Source: Bacteroidota bacterium (GTDB lineage: Bacteria; Bacteroidota; JABWAT01). Taken from it: 64,000 nucleotides of DNA. The notes under the pieces are model-generated. The model saw only the letters and a program-made list of their open reading frames with translations, was not told where the DNA came from and did not search any database. Within the stretch, counting starts at the first letter, position 1; each line of letters opens with the position of its first letter. Of this stretch, positions 36,178-45,360 are shown in pieces. The position numbers and the translations under genes were made by a program. The DNA lies in assembly GCA_017303995.1 (NCBI GenBank), contig JAFLBE010000005.1, positions 1 through 64,000 of the forward strand, written 5' to 3'.

Positions 36178-36209
36178 TGGTTAATGGTCAATTGCTAATG
36201 TTGAATGGA
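36175..36209. repeat. Period-7 tract starting on the permease stop codon
   Basis: taatggt/taatggt/caattgc/taatgtt/gaatgga, five units. The first TAA is the stop codon of the permease gene. Same family as 13875, 27004, 44362 and 57947. Confidence 0.9.
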
Positions 36210-36529
36210 AAATACAGGTCACTGAGTGGAGTCGAAGTGCCCTGTGTTTTCAGATAATTGTACTTGGGTAAATGAAATCTGGTAATGAAAGTCCCCCTTT
36301 GAAGGGGGTGGCTCCGCAATGCGGAGACGGGGGATGTAGAAATACCTGCCAGAAGTTTAAATTGTAAATTGAAAAAACAACATCCCCCCGGCTTCGCTGT
36401 TCCCCCTTCAAAGGGGAACTAACCAAAGGTTTCCTTTGCGATTAACTCCCCCCGTCATTTTTCCCCGTTTTGCACATCAGTTACTTCCTTTGTATTTTTA
36501 GTCAGTAAGCTTACTAAAGAAACCGTCCC
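36210..36529. repeat. CCCCCTTTGAAGGGGG repeats in inverted orientation
   Basis: 36291-36338 (CCCCCTTTGAAGGGGG, then GGCTCCGCAATGCGGAGACG, then GGGGGATG) and 36379-36420 (CATCCCCCCGGCTTCGCTG ... CCCTTCAAAGGGG) are inverted copies about 40 bp apart; together they could fold into one long hairpin. 36211-36245 is a GGTCACTGAGTGGAGTCGAA-type repeat. No gene is seen before 36530. Confidence 0.8.
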
Positions 36530-37072
36530 ATGAAAAAGCTCATTTTTCTCTTTGGATTTTTAATCCTTTTTTCCTGTTCTGATGAAGAGGACGACAAAAA
36601 AAGCACGGGTGGAAATCAAATCACTCCGGATTCGGTTAAAAACATCGGGACACTTTCATTTTCGATAGACGGAAAAGGAAAAACTGCTACCATTTCGGGG
36701 TTGTATTATCACCGGATTCTGAAAAAATACCTATTTTCTTATTCGGACGGAGTTCAGCATGCGGGCGGGATTTTTGGATTTTTCACCTTGAATACCTTGC
36801 AGAGCGGAGTTCAAGACTGGTCTGATATTGATTCATCCAAAGCAATCATTTATTCAGTTTTTACAGGCTTTGACCCTGATTTTGAAACCAGATATTACAG
36901 CGTTCCAGATTCAGGAAAAACAGAAGTGACGTTCTCTGATCTAAATGAAATTAAAGGTGTTTTTTCGGGGAAAATTCTCAGTCCGGGAAAAGGTTCAGCT
37001 CAGACCATCTCTGGGTCATTTTCAGTAAAAAATAAACCGGATTCGCTCAGTTTTGTTTTTGGATATTATTGA
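36530..37072 (+). CDS. Small lipoprotein of unknown function
   Basis: 180 residues. Lipoprotein signal MKKLIFLFGFLILFSC with Cys16, then an acidic DEEDDKK linker. The rest is beta-rich (GTLSFSIDGKGKTATISGLY, ISGSFSVKNKPDSLSFVFGY). Many Bacteroidota lipoproteins have this make-up; I recognise no family. It stands alone. Confidence 0.8.
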   Translation: MKKLIFLFGFLILFSCSDEEDDKKSTGGNQITPDSVKNIGTLSFSIDGKGKTATISGLYYHRILKKYLFSYSDGVQHAGGIFGFFTLNTLQSGVQDWSDIDSSKAIIYSVFTGFDPDFETRYYSVPDSGKTEVTFSDLNEIKGVFSGKILSPGKGSAQTISGSFSVKNKPDSLSFVFGYY

Positions 37073-37105
37073 ACGCCTAAATCACCTGCCTACCTCCTAG
37101 AAAAC

Positions 37106-37918
37106 TCAATTAAAGTCAATTTCGACCCCCAATTCGATAAACGGTTGATTATTGTAATTTTGGGGCCCTTTTACTGTTATTTGTTTTTTGTAGTGTAAAT
37201 GAAGAAAACTTAGACCGGTCAAAACAATGAAAGGTTTTCCAGTATAAAAAACCTGAGTTTTGCATTTATCCTGATCGGGATAACGGATATCAAAAGACTC
37301 ACTATTTCTATTGCTTTCCGCATCCAAACCATTTATTCTACCGCTAAAATAAATAGGGATATACTCATTCAATTTCATTGCCTCACGAATCTGAAGCGGG
37401 ATTCCAGGATCAATTTCTAAATTGATTTTATGTGACCTATTTTCAATTTGCGAGGTTTCTAATGTTGCATTCAGTATTCTTGAATTCAGCTTTTGAATAT
37501 TCTCTACGATTGGGATAAATACTTCTATACTGTCTGAATGCCATTTGTCAGAGATATGCAAGGTAAAAGAAATGGGTGGGGGTATTTCATTGTAAAAATT
37601 CATAGGAACTGAGCCGAAGCTTCCACCGGGACGAGTGCTTTTTTTATTTACAGGTAAGATTTGACCTGAATGAAGAAAAGTGACAAGGAATGAATCAGGC
37701 GTTACTTCTCGTTCAATAATGTAGGCGGGAAACTGATAAATACTGTATTCTAAATTTAAAACCTTTGTCGAATTTTCTTTATAATACAATTGGATTGTAC
37801 TTCTATAGGTATAAACCGGATCTTTTGTAACTTCATCTTGGCTGTCCCTTATAAAATCAAAAGAGCAGGAAGAAAGAAAAAAAAGAATACCAAGCCAGAT
37901 TAAACGGATTAAAACCAT
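37106..37918 (-). CDS. Lipoprotein, DUF4249-like partner of the TonB receptor
   Basis: 270 residues with lipobox LSSC near residue 18. The body is beta-rich, with TYRSTIQLYYKENSTKVLN and EVTPDSFLVTFLHSG. It overlaps the end of the upstream TonB-receptor gene by 10 bp. In Bacteroidota a DUF4249 lipoprotein often follows this kind of receptor in the same operon, so I assign it to that type by position and layout, not by a clear motif. It would sit on the outer membrane. Confidence 0.6.
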   Translation of the reverse strand: MVLIRLIWLGILFFLSSCSFDFIRDSQDEVTKDPVYTYRSTIQLYYKENSTKVLNLEYSIYQFPAYIIEREVTPDSFLVTFLHSGQILPVNKKSTRPGGSFGSVPMNFYNEIPPPISFTLHISDKWHSDSIEVFIPIVENIQKLNSRILNATLETSQIENRSHKINLEIDPGIPLQIREAMKLNEYIPIYFSGRINGLDAESNRNSESFDIRYPDQDKCKTQVFYTGKPFIVLTGLSFLHLHYKKQITVKGPQNYNNQPFIELGVEIDFN

Positions 37919-40326
37919 AATCTAAATCCAACAGTTGGTACAATGGGTAAAAGGGAGTACTGCTTTCTTTTAATTTTAACTCTTGGGAATTGGTACTCCC
38001 TTTCTGAAGATTCTTTTTTAAAATACTCTACATTTACTGAGGGGTTTTCCCTTGATAGTAAATTGTAAATGTAAATCATCAGTTCAGCCCGCCACTGCCC
38101 GCTTTCTGATTCAAATTTTCTGCTAAGACCGGCATCGACCCGGAACGTTGGAGGAAACCGATGTTCCCATGAAAGTAAAATTCTTTTTTCGTTAATCAAT
38201 TCGAGATAGGAAAAAGACGTTCCCTCCCTGAAAAATCCTTTTAAGTTCACGTTCCAATTCTCATCAACGTCCTGATACCAGCTTAATTCCGCAGAAAAAT
38301 CTGGTGATCCAGGCGAATGGTTCCATTTTTCTGTTCGTTTTAGGGATGGGGTTTCTATTTCAACCGGCAATTTATGAATGGATCGTCTGAAAGATAAATA
38401 CCCTGATAGTTCTGATGTTTTGCCCTTTCGCCAGAAACCCAATTCCACTCCACCCATTTTTGCTTCAGAAAACTCTCCTCTGATCATACTTTCAGTTGTA
38501 GAAGAAAAATTTTGGAATTTTCCGGTTTCAAAGTTCTTTTTCACACCGTACTCATTTAAAATAATAGAAAGCCCCTGATAAGTAAGGTTTTTGGAATGGG
38601 AATAAAACAATGCGGATGAAAAATGCCAGATTTCTGACAAATACAATTCCCAGTTAAGTTCAACACCGGTAACTTTTGGAATTTCAGTTTCATTTATCGT
38701 TGGCTCTAAATTAAAAAGACCAGTTTGAACATTATTTGCTGACATCAAATCATTCTGGTACTGAATCTTCCGAAATCCGGTAAAAGTCACTCTATTCAAG
38801 GTATTGGGAATCCAGTTTAATGAAAATGAACCTGAGAAATGTGGAAACTGCAACTTATTGGTGTATTTTTTAAAATTAGCCAGAGGGTAGTAGATAGTAC
38901 TCATGCTTTCGGGATAAAATAATCGATAGGTTTCAAACCCACTATTACTAATTTTGTCAGTTTTATTAATATATAGACCAGAAATGACGATCGTGCCATC
39001 AAGACTAATCTGATAATTCACAAAGTAATTACCAGTAATATAGCCGTTCCAATCCATAATTCTGGAGCCGAATCCTGGATCAATGACCCAATTTGTGTTT
39101 GTTTTCCTCTTTTCCGATTTCGCTGATAAACCTTGATTTAAAACCAGGTTTCCAAAAGTCAGCTTCTTAATTTTAAAAACGAAACCTATTGAATTGAATT
39201 CTGACGATTCAATAATTTCTTTCAAACTGTTGTTTGATTTCATTGATTCAAAAAAGGCAAAAGCCGACAAATCGAAGCTTATGCCAGATTTGAGTTCTTT
39301 TATCAAAGTCAAAATGCCACCTCTGCCAGAAAACTCATAGTCTTGGTTGGGCAGTTTTGAAGACGATATGTCAGTCTTGGATTTTGTCCAGCCCAAATGA
39401 TCACCCATCAGAATTCCTGTTACATGAACTTTCCAACCATTTTGAAAATCATTTCCTGTTGTTAATAATAAATCTTCAAAATTGTAAAGAGGAACCGGGT
39501 CTTTCGCATCAGAAAAAATAGCCTTCATAATCCAATCTGCAAAAGTCCTGCGGTAACTGGTTTTAATGTATCCAGAATTGCCTAAAGGTCCAGATACAGA
39601 AACCTGATTCGAAATAAGTCCGGTTCCTAAAGTAGTTTCCCAATTTTTTGGAGTTTTTTGACTGGTTTTCATTGAAATGACTGCGCCGGTAACCGGTGCA
39701 GACCAACCTGGTTGAGTCGACCCAAACAAGTCAACCGATTCAAGAAAATCACCCGGGATTGAGCTTAAAAACCCTCCTGAATGCCACGGATTGGGAATTC
39801 TGAGTCCGTTCAGATAGTAGTTGGATTGATAAGGGTAACTTCCCCGGAAATACAACATACCCTGGGCTTCATTTGATGGTGAAAAAGAAGGCAAATTTGC
39901 GATAAGGCGAAGCGGATCCCGTTCACCTCCAAACGAAAACCCTCTAGAAAGTTGTTCGGCTGTTAGCTTACCAATAGATTCACCTGAAATCCGTTCAGAT
40001 TCTATTTTAATTTCTTCAAGTGCAACATCCATTGGTTTTAATAAAATGGTTACCCTGTCCAAACCAGAGTCACTTTTTAACTGAATTGAATGATATCCCA
40101 AATGGGAAACTGTTAGAGAGGACTCTCCGTTCAGATTAATTTTAAAAACTGAATCCGAATTTACAATTAGAGAAACCGGGGATGGATTGCACAATACCCG
40201 GGCATCCGGGAGCTTTAATCCGGTAGCGGAGTCAATTACCGTCAGCATCACTGTTTGGGACTGAACTTCCTGTGAAAAACAGGTTGCCAGAGTGAGCAGG
40301 ATAAAAAAGAGCAGGACTCTTTTCAA
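37909..40326 (-). CDS. TonB-dependent outer-membrane receptor
   Basis: 805 residues. Signal peptide, then a carboxypeptidase-regulatory-like domain (about 25-100, ATGLKLPDARV and SHLGYHSIQL), then a plug domain (about 115-215: PLRLIANLPSFSPSNEAQG, YFRGSYPYQSNYYLNGLRIP) and a barrel to the end, finishing VPTVGFRLWF with the C-terminal aromatic of outer-membrane proteins. TonB-dependent proteins import iron complexes, vitamins, glycans or peptides; nothing here shows which. No susD-like gene is present, so it is not a classical Sus locus. The region looks more AT-rich than its neighbours. Confidence 0.9.
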   Translation of the reverse strand: MKRVLLFFILLTLATCFSQEVQSQTVMLTVIDSATGLKLPDARVLCNPSPVSLIVNSDSVFKINLNGESSLTVSHLGYHSIQLKSDSGLDRVTILLKPMDVALEEIKIESERISGESIGKLTAEQLSRGFSFGGERDPLRLIANLPSFSPSNEAQGMLYFRGSYPYQSNYYLNGLRIPNPWHSGGFLSSIPGDFLESVDLFGSTQPGWSAPVTGAVISMKTSQKTPKNWETTLGTGLISNQVSVSGPLGNSGYIKTSYRRTFADWIMKAIFSDAKDPVPLYNFEDLLLTTGNDFQNGWKVHVTGILMGDHLGWTKSKTDISSSKLPNQDYEFSGRGGILTLIKELKSGISFDLSAFAFFESMKSNNSLKEIIESSEFNSIGFVFKIKKLTFGNLVLNQGLSAKSEKRKTNTNWVIDPGFGSRIMDWNGYITGNYFVNYQISLDGTIVISGLYINKTDKISNSGFETYRLFYPESMSTIYYPLANFKKYTNKLQFPHFSGSFSLNWIPNTLNRVTFTGFRKIQYQNDLMSANNVQTGLFNLEPTINETEIPKVTGVELNWELYLSEIWHFSSALFYSHSKNLTYQGLSIILNEYGVKKNFETGKFQNFSSTTESMIRGEFSEAKMGGVELGFWRKGKTSELSGYLSFRRSIHKLPVEIETPSLKRTEKWNHSPGSPDFSAELSWYQDVDENWNVNLKGFFREGTSFSYLELINEKRILLSWEHRFPPTFRVDAGLSRKFESESGQWRAELMIYIYNLLSRENPSVNVEYFKKESSEREYQFPRVKIKRKQYSLLPIVPTVGFRLWF

Positions 40327-40419
40327 AAGGGATCTTCCATAAATTAAAAAATAATCACCAATATTTGGTATTTTTCCCTGAATTCCAATTTTGTACCTTT
40401 AAAAGAAAGGGAAGTTTCC

Positions 40420-40878
40420 ATGAAGAATCATTACATTAAGCTTTTCAATTATGATAATTGGGCAACCAACCGACTCATTGTAGCTGCAGAATCAGTTCAG
40501 AATGACCCAAAACTGAAAGATCTGATCAGTCACGTGATCACGGCCAGAATTGTCTGGTTGGGGCGTATAAAAACCGATAACTCATCTGCAACACCCTGGA
40601 ATCCAAGGGAATTATCAGAGAACATCCTACTTTTCAATGAAAATCAGGCAAATTGGGAAGTCTGGCTCAACCAAATAACCGAAACCGATTTGCGTGGATT
40701 GATTCACTACAAAAACATAAAAGGTGACCCTTTTTCGGGAGTCCTGAAGGATATTCTCACCCACCTTATCAATCACTCAACTTATCACCGTGGGCAGATT
40801 GCTACACGACTTAAAGAATTGGGTGTTCAGGTTCCGCCAACAGATTTTATTGTCTTTACCCGGGAAGAAAAAAAATGA
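40420..40878 (+). CDS. DinB-family protein
   Basis: 152 residues of the DinB/YfiT four-helix-bundle fold, often metal-dependent thiol transferases. The three expected His ligands can be placed: one in LISHVITARIVWLGR and two in HLINHSTYHRGQI. The N-terminus NYDNWATNRLI is typical. GGGAAG precedes the ATG. Its last codons overlap the start of the DUF423 gene. Function in the cell unknown. Confidence 0.85.
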   Translation: MKNHYIKLFNYDNWATNRLIVAAESVQNDPKLKDLISHVITARIVWLGRIKTDNSSATPWNPRELSENILLFNENQANWEVWLNQITETDLRGLIHYKNIKGDPFSGVLKDILTHLINHSTYHRGQIATRLKELGVQVPPTDFIVFTREEKK

Positions 40879-41237
40879 ATCCGATTTTAATTGCAGCCGT
40901 TTTTGGATTTTTGGCCGTTTCACTTGGTGCTTTCGGTGCCCACGCGTTAAAACCTTATCTGGATGATTATGCAAAAGGAATTTGGCAAACTGCAGTTTTC
41001 TACCATTTCATTCATGCCCTCGCGCTTCTGGCAGTTGGAATTTTTGCAAAGGTCAAACCGGAATTAAAAGCTAATTTTATCTGTTTCAGTTTTACAGCGG
41101 GTATTTTACTTTTTTCTGGAAGTCTTTACCTGCTGGCCCTCACTGATCTCAAGTGGCTCGGCATGGTTACGCCCCTTGGCGGACTCGCATTCCTTACCGG
41201 ATGGGGAATGTTAGCCTGGAAATCCACCCGGACATGA
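40875..41237 (+). CDS. DUF423 family membrane protein
   Basis: 120 residues with four hydrophobic helices and the family hallmarks LGAFGAHAL near residue 16, GIWQTAVFYHFIHALALL near 35, and FSGSLYLLALT near 75. The start overlaps the DinB stop (ATGA). Small integral membrane protein of unknown role. Confidence 0.92.
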   Translation: MNPILIAAVFGFLAVSLGAFGAHALKPYLDDYAKGIWQTAVFYHFIHALALLAVGIFAKVKPELKANFICFSFTAGILLFSGSLYLLALTDLKWLGMVTPLGGLAFLTGWGMLAWKSTRT

Positions 41238-41271
41238 TTTCTTGCGCTTTTAATCACCCTAAGGGAGATTT

Positions 41272-41877
41272 ATGAAAACTGTTTCTTTAACCGCACTTTC
41301 TCTTTTTTTTCTTTTTGCCGGTTGCGGCAGCTCATCTAACTCGCTTGTCTCTCAAGAGCAAATCACTGAAAATGGTGGAATCCGTGTTCAGGCACAATTT
41401 TATCCGGATTCAACATCCGGGTCAACCCAATATTTAACTGTCGGACTTGTTAAAACCACCGATTCAGTTGTTGTTTTTTATCTGCCTGTGAGAAATGACG
41501 ATCAATTTGCTCAGCTCAATATTCAGCAGGCACCCGACAGGATCACTAAAAAATTTCCGGGTCAGGCAGATTTTATGTACACACCCAAAGAGGGATATAC
41601 AAATCCGCTTCAGTTTGGTGTGAAGGGTTGGGAAGAGAACAAATGGATTACCTGGGATTTCTGGAAAACAAACAAAGTCATTACCCAGTTCAACATCCCT
41701 GCTGATGTGACTGACGGCGTTTTCACATTTGGATTCAGAATGCTCCAGTTCAATGAAAAACCTGCTGACGGCACCAATCTGAGCAGCCTTGCCTTCCGTG
41801 ATGAATACCGTTCCGGAAAAATTTCGGTCATCATCCAAAACAGGAAACTGGCTGGAATCAAAACCATGGGAAAATAG
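41272..41877 (+). CDS. Lipoprotein of unknown function
   Basis: 201 residues; signal MKTVSLTALSLFFLFAGC with lipid-bearing Cys18, then GSSSNS. The rest is a beta-rich soluble domain (GGIRVQAQFYPDSTSGSTQY, WITWDFWKTNKVITQF). GGGAG precedes the ATG. No known domain recognised. It follows the DUF423 gene at 35 bp on the same strand. Confidence 0.8.
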   Translation: MKTVSLTALSLFFLFAGCGSSSNSLVSQEQITENGGIRVQAQFYPDSTSGSTQYLTVGLVKTTDSVVVFYLPVRNDDQFAQLNIQQAPDRITKKFPGQADFMYTPKEGYTNPLQFGVKGWEENKWITWDFWKTNKVITQFNIPADVTDGVFTFGFRMLQFNEKPADGTNLSSLAFRDEYRSGKISVIIQNRKLAGIKTMGK

Positions 41878-41885
41878 GGAAAACC

Positions 41886-41920
41886 GTGGTATGTGATACG
41901 TGATAGGTGGTAAGTAGTAG
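41886..41920. repeat. Period-7 tract, GTGATAC type
   Basis: gtggtat/gtgatac/gtgatag/gtggtaa/gtagtag, five units starting 9 bp after the lipoprotein stop. Related units occur at 43121 and, inverted, at 47596. Confidence 0.9.
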
Positions 41921-41958
41921 GGCAAATTCACCCTCCAACCAAAGTCTAATGTCATTTC

Positions 41959-41990
41959 TTTGATATAAAAGTGGATTCCCCGTAATTTTG
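41959..41990 (+). promoter_or_regulatory. Promoter of bioB (TTTG-N20-TAATTTTG)
   Basis: TTTG (41959-41962), 20 nt, then TAATTTTG (41983-41990), a full match to the Bacteroidota-type consensus. It would give a leader of about 65 nt that ends in an AAGGAG before bioB. Confidence 0.7.
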
Positions 41991-42062
41991 CATCACTTTA
42001 ATTTACCAACAATGAATTCTGGATCGTTTGTGAAGGAATTCCCCGATCGAAGGAGATGTGAG

Positions 42063-43046
42063 ATGAGTGAGATTCGCCATGACTGGACCCGGGAAGAAAT
42101 CCGTGTTCTGTTCGACCGCCCGCTGTTAGACCTTGTTTTTGAAGCTGCATCTGTTCACCGCCAGCATCATAATGCCAATGAAGTTCAATGGTCAACTCTG
42201 GTTTCAGTAAAAACCGGTGGTTGTCCTGAAGATTGCGGATATTGCTCCCAATCCGCCCATTATGACACACCCGTTGATCGTACCCCGCTCATGAACGTGG
42301 AAGAAGTGCTTGAAGCTGCCCGGATTGCCAAAGCAAATGGTTCAACCCGTCTTTGCATGGGTGCCGCCTGGCGTCAGCCACGGCCAGGAAAAGACTGGGA
42401 ACAAGTTCTCGATATGGTTCGCCAGGTAAATGCCATGGGCATGGAAAGTTGTGTAACCCTTGGGATGTTAACCGAAGAACAGGCACAACAACTTGCAGAA
42501 GCCGGACTCACCAATTACAACCACAACATTGATACATCACCCGAATTTTACGAAAAAATCATTTCTACCCGGAAATTTTCAGACCGGATTCAAACCATTG
42601 AAAATGTTCAGAAAGCCGGTATCGGTGTTTGTTCGGGTGGAATTATGGGATTGGGTGAATCCACCGAAGACCGTGTCGGGTTTATACATACATTAGCAAC
42701 GCTGGCCAAACATCCTGATTCTGTTCCGATCAATGCACTGGTTGCAGTTGAAGGAACTCCACTTTCAAACCGCCCGCCGGTTGAATCGTTTGAATTTATC
42801 AGAATGATTGCTGTTGCCCGCATCACCATGCCCGGTTCAATGGTTCGTCTTTCAGCCGGTCGTCTAACGTTAACAGAAGAAGCTCAGGCAATGTGCTTCC
42901 TTGCCGGTGCGAATTCCATTTTTACCGGTGAAACCCTGCTGACAACTGAAAATCCGGGTTTTGATCAGGATCAAAGCTTGCTCAAAAAGCTCGGACTGAA
43001 AAGCCAGCCGCTTCACGCCGTCGAACTGGATTTGTGCAAAGCGTAA
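42063..43046 (+). CDS. bioB: Biotin synthase
   Basis: Radical-SAM enzyme that inserts sulphur into dethiobiotin. 327 residues from the ATG at 42063, chosen because AAGGAG lies seven bases upstream; the longer reading frame adds 25 residues that overlap the promoter. The SAM cluster motif is CPEDCGYC, preceded by [29 protein letters not shown] and [11 protein letters not shown] carry the conserved Cys and Asn residues; [18 protein letters not shown] is the C-terminal signature with the 2Fe-2S Arg. bioF lies downstream, separated by a repeat tract. Confidence 0.97.
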   Translation: MSEIRHDWTREEIRVLFDRPLLDLVFEAASVHRQHHNANEVQWSTLVSVKTGGCPEDCGYCSQSAHYDTPVDRTPLMNVEEVLEAARIAKANGSTRLCMGAAWRQPRPGKDWEQVLDMVRQVNAMGMESCVTLGMLTEEQAQQLAEAGLTNYNHNIDTSPEFYEKIISTRKFSDRIQTIENVQKAGIGVCSGGIMGLGESTEDRVGFIHTLATLAKHPDSVPINALVAVEGTPLSNRPPVESFEFIRMIAVARITMPGSMVRLSAGRLTLTEEAQAMCFLAGANSIFTGETLLTTENPGFDQDQSLLKKLGLKSQPLHAVELDLCKA

Positions 43047-43051
43047 ATTCC

Positions 43052-43086
43052 AGGGACACGGGACAGGTGACAAGGGACAAGTGGCA
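43052..43086. repeat. Period-7 tract, GGGACAA type
   Basis: agggaca/cgggaca/ggtgaca/agggaca/agtggca, five units beginning 6 bp after the bioB stop. A CCCGAACGCTTTCGGG hairpin (43105-43120) and a GTGGTAA/GTGATAT pair (43121-43134) follow. Same heptamer at 13842 and 47531. Confidence 0.9.
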
Positions 43087-43228
43087 AGTCGAGCAAAGCG
43101 AAGATCCCGAACGCTTTCGGGGTGGTAAGTGATATGAATTCGGGCAATGTTCATGTCATCCTGAGTGATTTTTTACATTGTAAAAAATATTATCGAAGGA
43201 TGAGTCGCCCATAATCCATCAGAACGGG

Positions 43229-44377
43229 GTGATTTTGAATCCCAAATCCTCATTTTTCACACGCATTGAAACGGAACTTGATGATCTGAAACAGGTCAGC
43301 CGGTTCCGTTCTTTATTTATAGGATCCGGGATTATTCTCTCCGGAAATGATTACCTCAACCTATCCCATCATCCATCCTTAAGAAAAAAAGCAATCGAAC
43401 TGGCCAAAACTGCCGATCTTGCGTCCACCGGAAGCAGATTGCTTGGCGGAAACCATCCGCTGCATGAAGAACTTGAATCTTTAGTTTCTTTCTGGAAAAA
43501 GTCAGAATCTGCACTTCTTTTTAATTCAGGCTACGATGCCAACATGGGCGTTATTCAAACCCTCATCAGGAAAGAAGATATCGTCTTTTCTGATAAACTG
43601 AATCATGCCTGCATCATCGACGGAATCAAAGGAACCGGTGCCGTAACCGAACGGTTTAATCACCAGGATTTCAACGATCTTGAACGGCGTCTGAAAAAAC
43701 ATGAATTCTCCAAAACCGAAAAATTCATTATCGTTGAATCGGTTTATTCGATGGATGGGGATGTTACCGACTTCCCGTCTTTGGTTCAGTTGTGCGAAAA
43801 GTATAACGCCCATCTGATTGTGGATGAAGCCCACGGAACAGGCGTTATCGGGCAAACCGGCGCCGGTGTTCTGGAACGTGATGGATTGATGAATTATCCG
43901 CTGGCAACGATCCACACCTGTGGCAAAGCACTGGGGACTTTTGGTGCTTTTGTTTCCTGCAGGAAATCAGTCCGTGATTATCTGGTTAACAAATGCCGCA
44001 ATTTTATTTTCACAACCGCCCTTCCCCCGTGGCAGGCCGGTTTGATTGCTGAAGCCATTCGGCTTGTTCAGCCCATGACCGCTGAACGTGACTATCTCAT
44101 GAAGCTGTCAGCAGATTTCAGAAAACTGGTGGCAGAGAAAACAAAGTGGTCAACCGGAAATTCAAAAACCATGATCGTTCCCGTGATTATTGGTGAAGAT
44201 TCTGAGGCTGTAAAAATTGCCTCTTTTTGCCGGGATGCCGGGTTTGACGTCAGGGCAGTACGTCCGCCAACCGTTCCCGAAGGAACATCACGCCTCAGGT
44301 TAAGTTTTCATGCCGGAATTCAGATTGCCGACATGGAAAAACTGGCGGAATTGCTTACCAAAATGGTCAATGGTTAA
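43229..44377 (+). CDS. bioF: 8-Amino-7-oxononanoate synthase (or related alpha-oxoamine synthase)
   Basis: PLP-dependent enzyme that condenses pimeloyl thioester with alanine in biotin synthesis. 382 residues of the oxoamine synthase family: STGSRLLGGNHPLHEELE, the PLP-binding VDEAHGTGVIG, and the Schiff-base Lys in HTCGKALGTFGAF near residue 232. The close relative Kbl cannot be excluded by sequence, but bioB upstream favours BioF. The start is GTG at 43229 or TTG at 43235; no ATG gives a full N-terminus. The last codons and stop lie inside a period-7 repeat. Confidence 0.88.
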   Translation: MILNPKSSFFTRIETELDDLKQVSRFRSLFIGSGIILSGNDYLNLSHHPSLRKKAIELAKTADLASTGSRLLGGNHPLHEELESLVSFWKKSESALLFNSGYDANMGVIQTLIRKEDIVFSDKLNHACIIDGIKGTGAVTERFNHQDFNDLERRLKKHEFSKTEKFIIVESVYSMDGDVTDFPSLVQLCEKYNAHLIVDEAHGTGVIGQTGAGVLERDGLMNYPLATIHTCGKALGTFGAFVSCRKSVRDYLVNKCRNFIFTTALPPWQAGLIAEAIRLVQPMTAERDYLMKLSADFRKLVAEKTKWSTGNSKTMIVPVIIGEDSEAVKIASFCRDAGFDVRAVRPPTVPEGTSRLRLSFHAGIQIADMEKLAELLTKMVNG

Positions 44378-44396
44378 TTGTTAATGGTAAATAGAA
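44362..44396. repeat. Period-7 tract overlapping the 3' end of bioF
   Basis: aatggtc/aatggtt/aattgtt/aatggta/aatagaa, five units. The first two encode the last residues of BioF (MVNG) and the stop codon, so the tract is partly coding. Confidence 0.9.
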
Positions 44397-44463
44397 AGCC
44401 TTAGTCTTGTTTTGAATATTGTCTTGTCCTGAATTTGGTTGACTAATTTTAGTGAAATTCAGA

Positions 44464-45360
44464 TTAACCAATTAACTGAAGTGTTTTTTTGTTTTTAGGT
44501 TTATAATAATTTTTCCAGGTTCGTTTTAATTCACCAACACACAAGTGTGCCTGAACCGGAGTTTTATTTTCAATACTTCTATGAGGACGGATTTTGTTAT
44601 AAAAATCGATGACTTTTGGCAGTTCTTTTTGTGCTTCTGCCAACGTTCGATAAGTTAAATCTGCATTGTCATCAAATTCACCCTTAAGTATTCCATTAAC
44701 CCGTTCTGCAATCGAATTTTCAAGTGGATCACCGGACTGGGTCATGCTGATTTTCATCTTTTTCTTGTTTAAAAGTTTTGTGTATGCATGACAACAGTAT
44801 TGAATTCCACGGTCCGAGTGATGAATGCAATCTTTCAGTTCTTCCTTTGGTGATTGTTTTATTGCCATTTTTAACGCTTTTATCGTTCCTTCTGCAGCTA
44901 AACTCTCACTTAAAAAATGACCCAATATTTTTCTCGAATACTGATCTGTAATCAGGGACAGATAGGCAAATTCATCTGTTTCCTTTAGCCGGATATAGGT
45001 AATATCTGACACCCAAACTGCATTTGCCCGTATCGGAGTTAAGTGCTGGATCAGATTGCTATATTTATGATAATGGTGATAACTATTTGTCGTTATAGCC
45101 CGATTTCGCTTCCGGTTGATCAATAGATCATTATTCCGCAAAATATCAAAGAACTTATCCCGCCCAAAGGACAGTTGGTGAGAGGTAAACTCAGCTCTCA
45201 GCGAGGTAAATAAATTCCTTCCGCTGCCCCGTTTCCATAGCTGACGTTTTTTCCTTACAAGATCAACAACCAGAAGTTCATTCATTTCCTGTCTGGCCTG
45301 ACCCTTGAGCACTTTGTAGTACCCTTGCTTGCTTTTTCCCAGCATTCCGCACAAATCCAC
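44464..45360 (-). CDS. IS3-family transposase OrfB (DDE integrase)
   Basis: 298 residues. An HTH_21-type N-terminal part is followed by an rve integrase core. The DDE triad can be placed: Asp in WVSDITYIRL, Asp in IHHSDRGIQYCC, Glu in PLENSIAERVNG. The end is the usual FYNKIRPHRSIENKTP. It begins with GTG overlapping the orfA stop and lies in the -1 frame relative to orfA. In this family OrfAB is made by -1 frameshifting; an A-rich run (AAAACAAAACGAAAATAG) lies just before the orfA stop. The gene is intact. Confidence 0.95.
   Translation of the reverse strand: MDLCGMLGKSKQGYYKVLKGQARQEMNELLVVDLVRKKRQLWKRGSGRNLFTSLRAEFTSHQLSFGRDKFFDILRNNDLLINRKRNRAITTNSYHHYHKYSNLIQHLTPIRANAVWVSDITYIRLKETDEFAYLSLITDQYSRKILGHFLSESLAAEGTIKALKMAIKQSPKEELKDCIHHSDRGIQYCCHAYTKLLNKKKMKISMTQSGDPLENSIAERVNGILKGEFDDNADLTYRTLAEAQKELPKVIDFYNKIRPHRSIENKTPVQAHLCVGELKRTWKNYYKPKNKKTLQLIG

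Noticed and set aside
37106-40326. SusC/SusD polysaccharide-utilisation locus
   Set aside because: The receptor has no SusD-like partner and no glycosidase next to it; the neighbour looks like a DUF4249-type lipoprotein.
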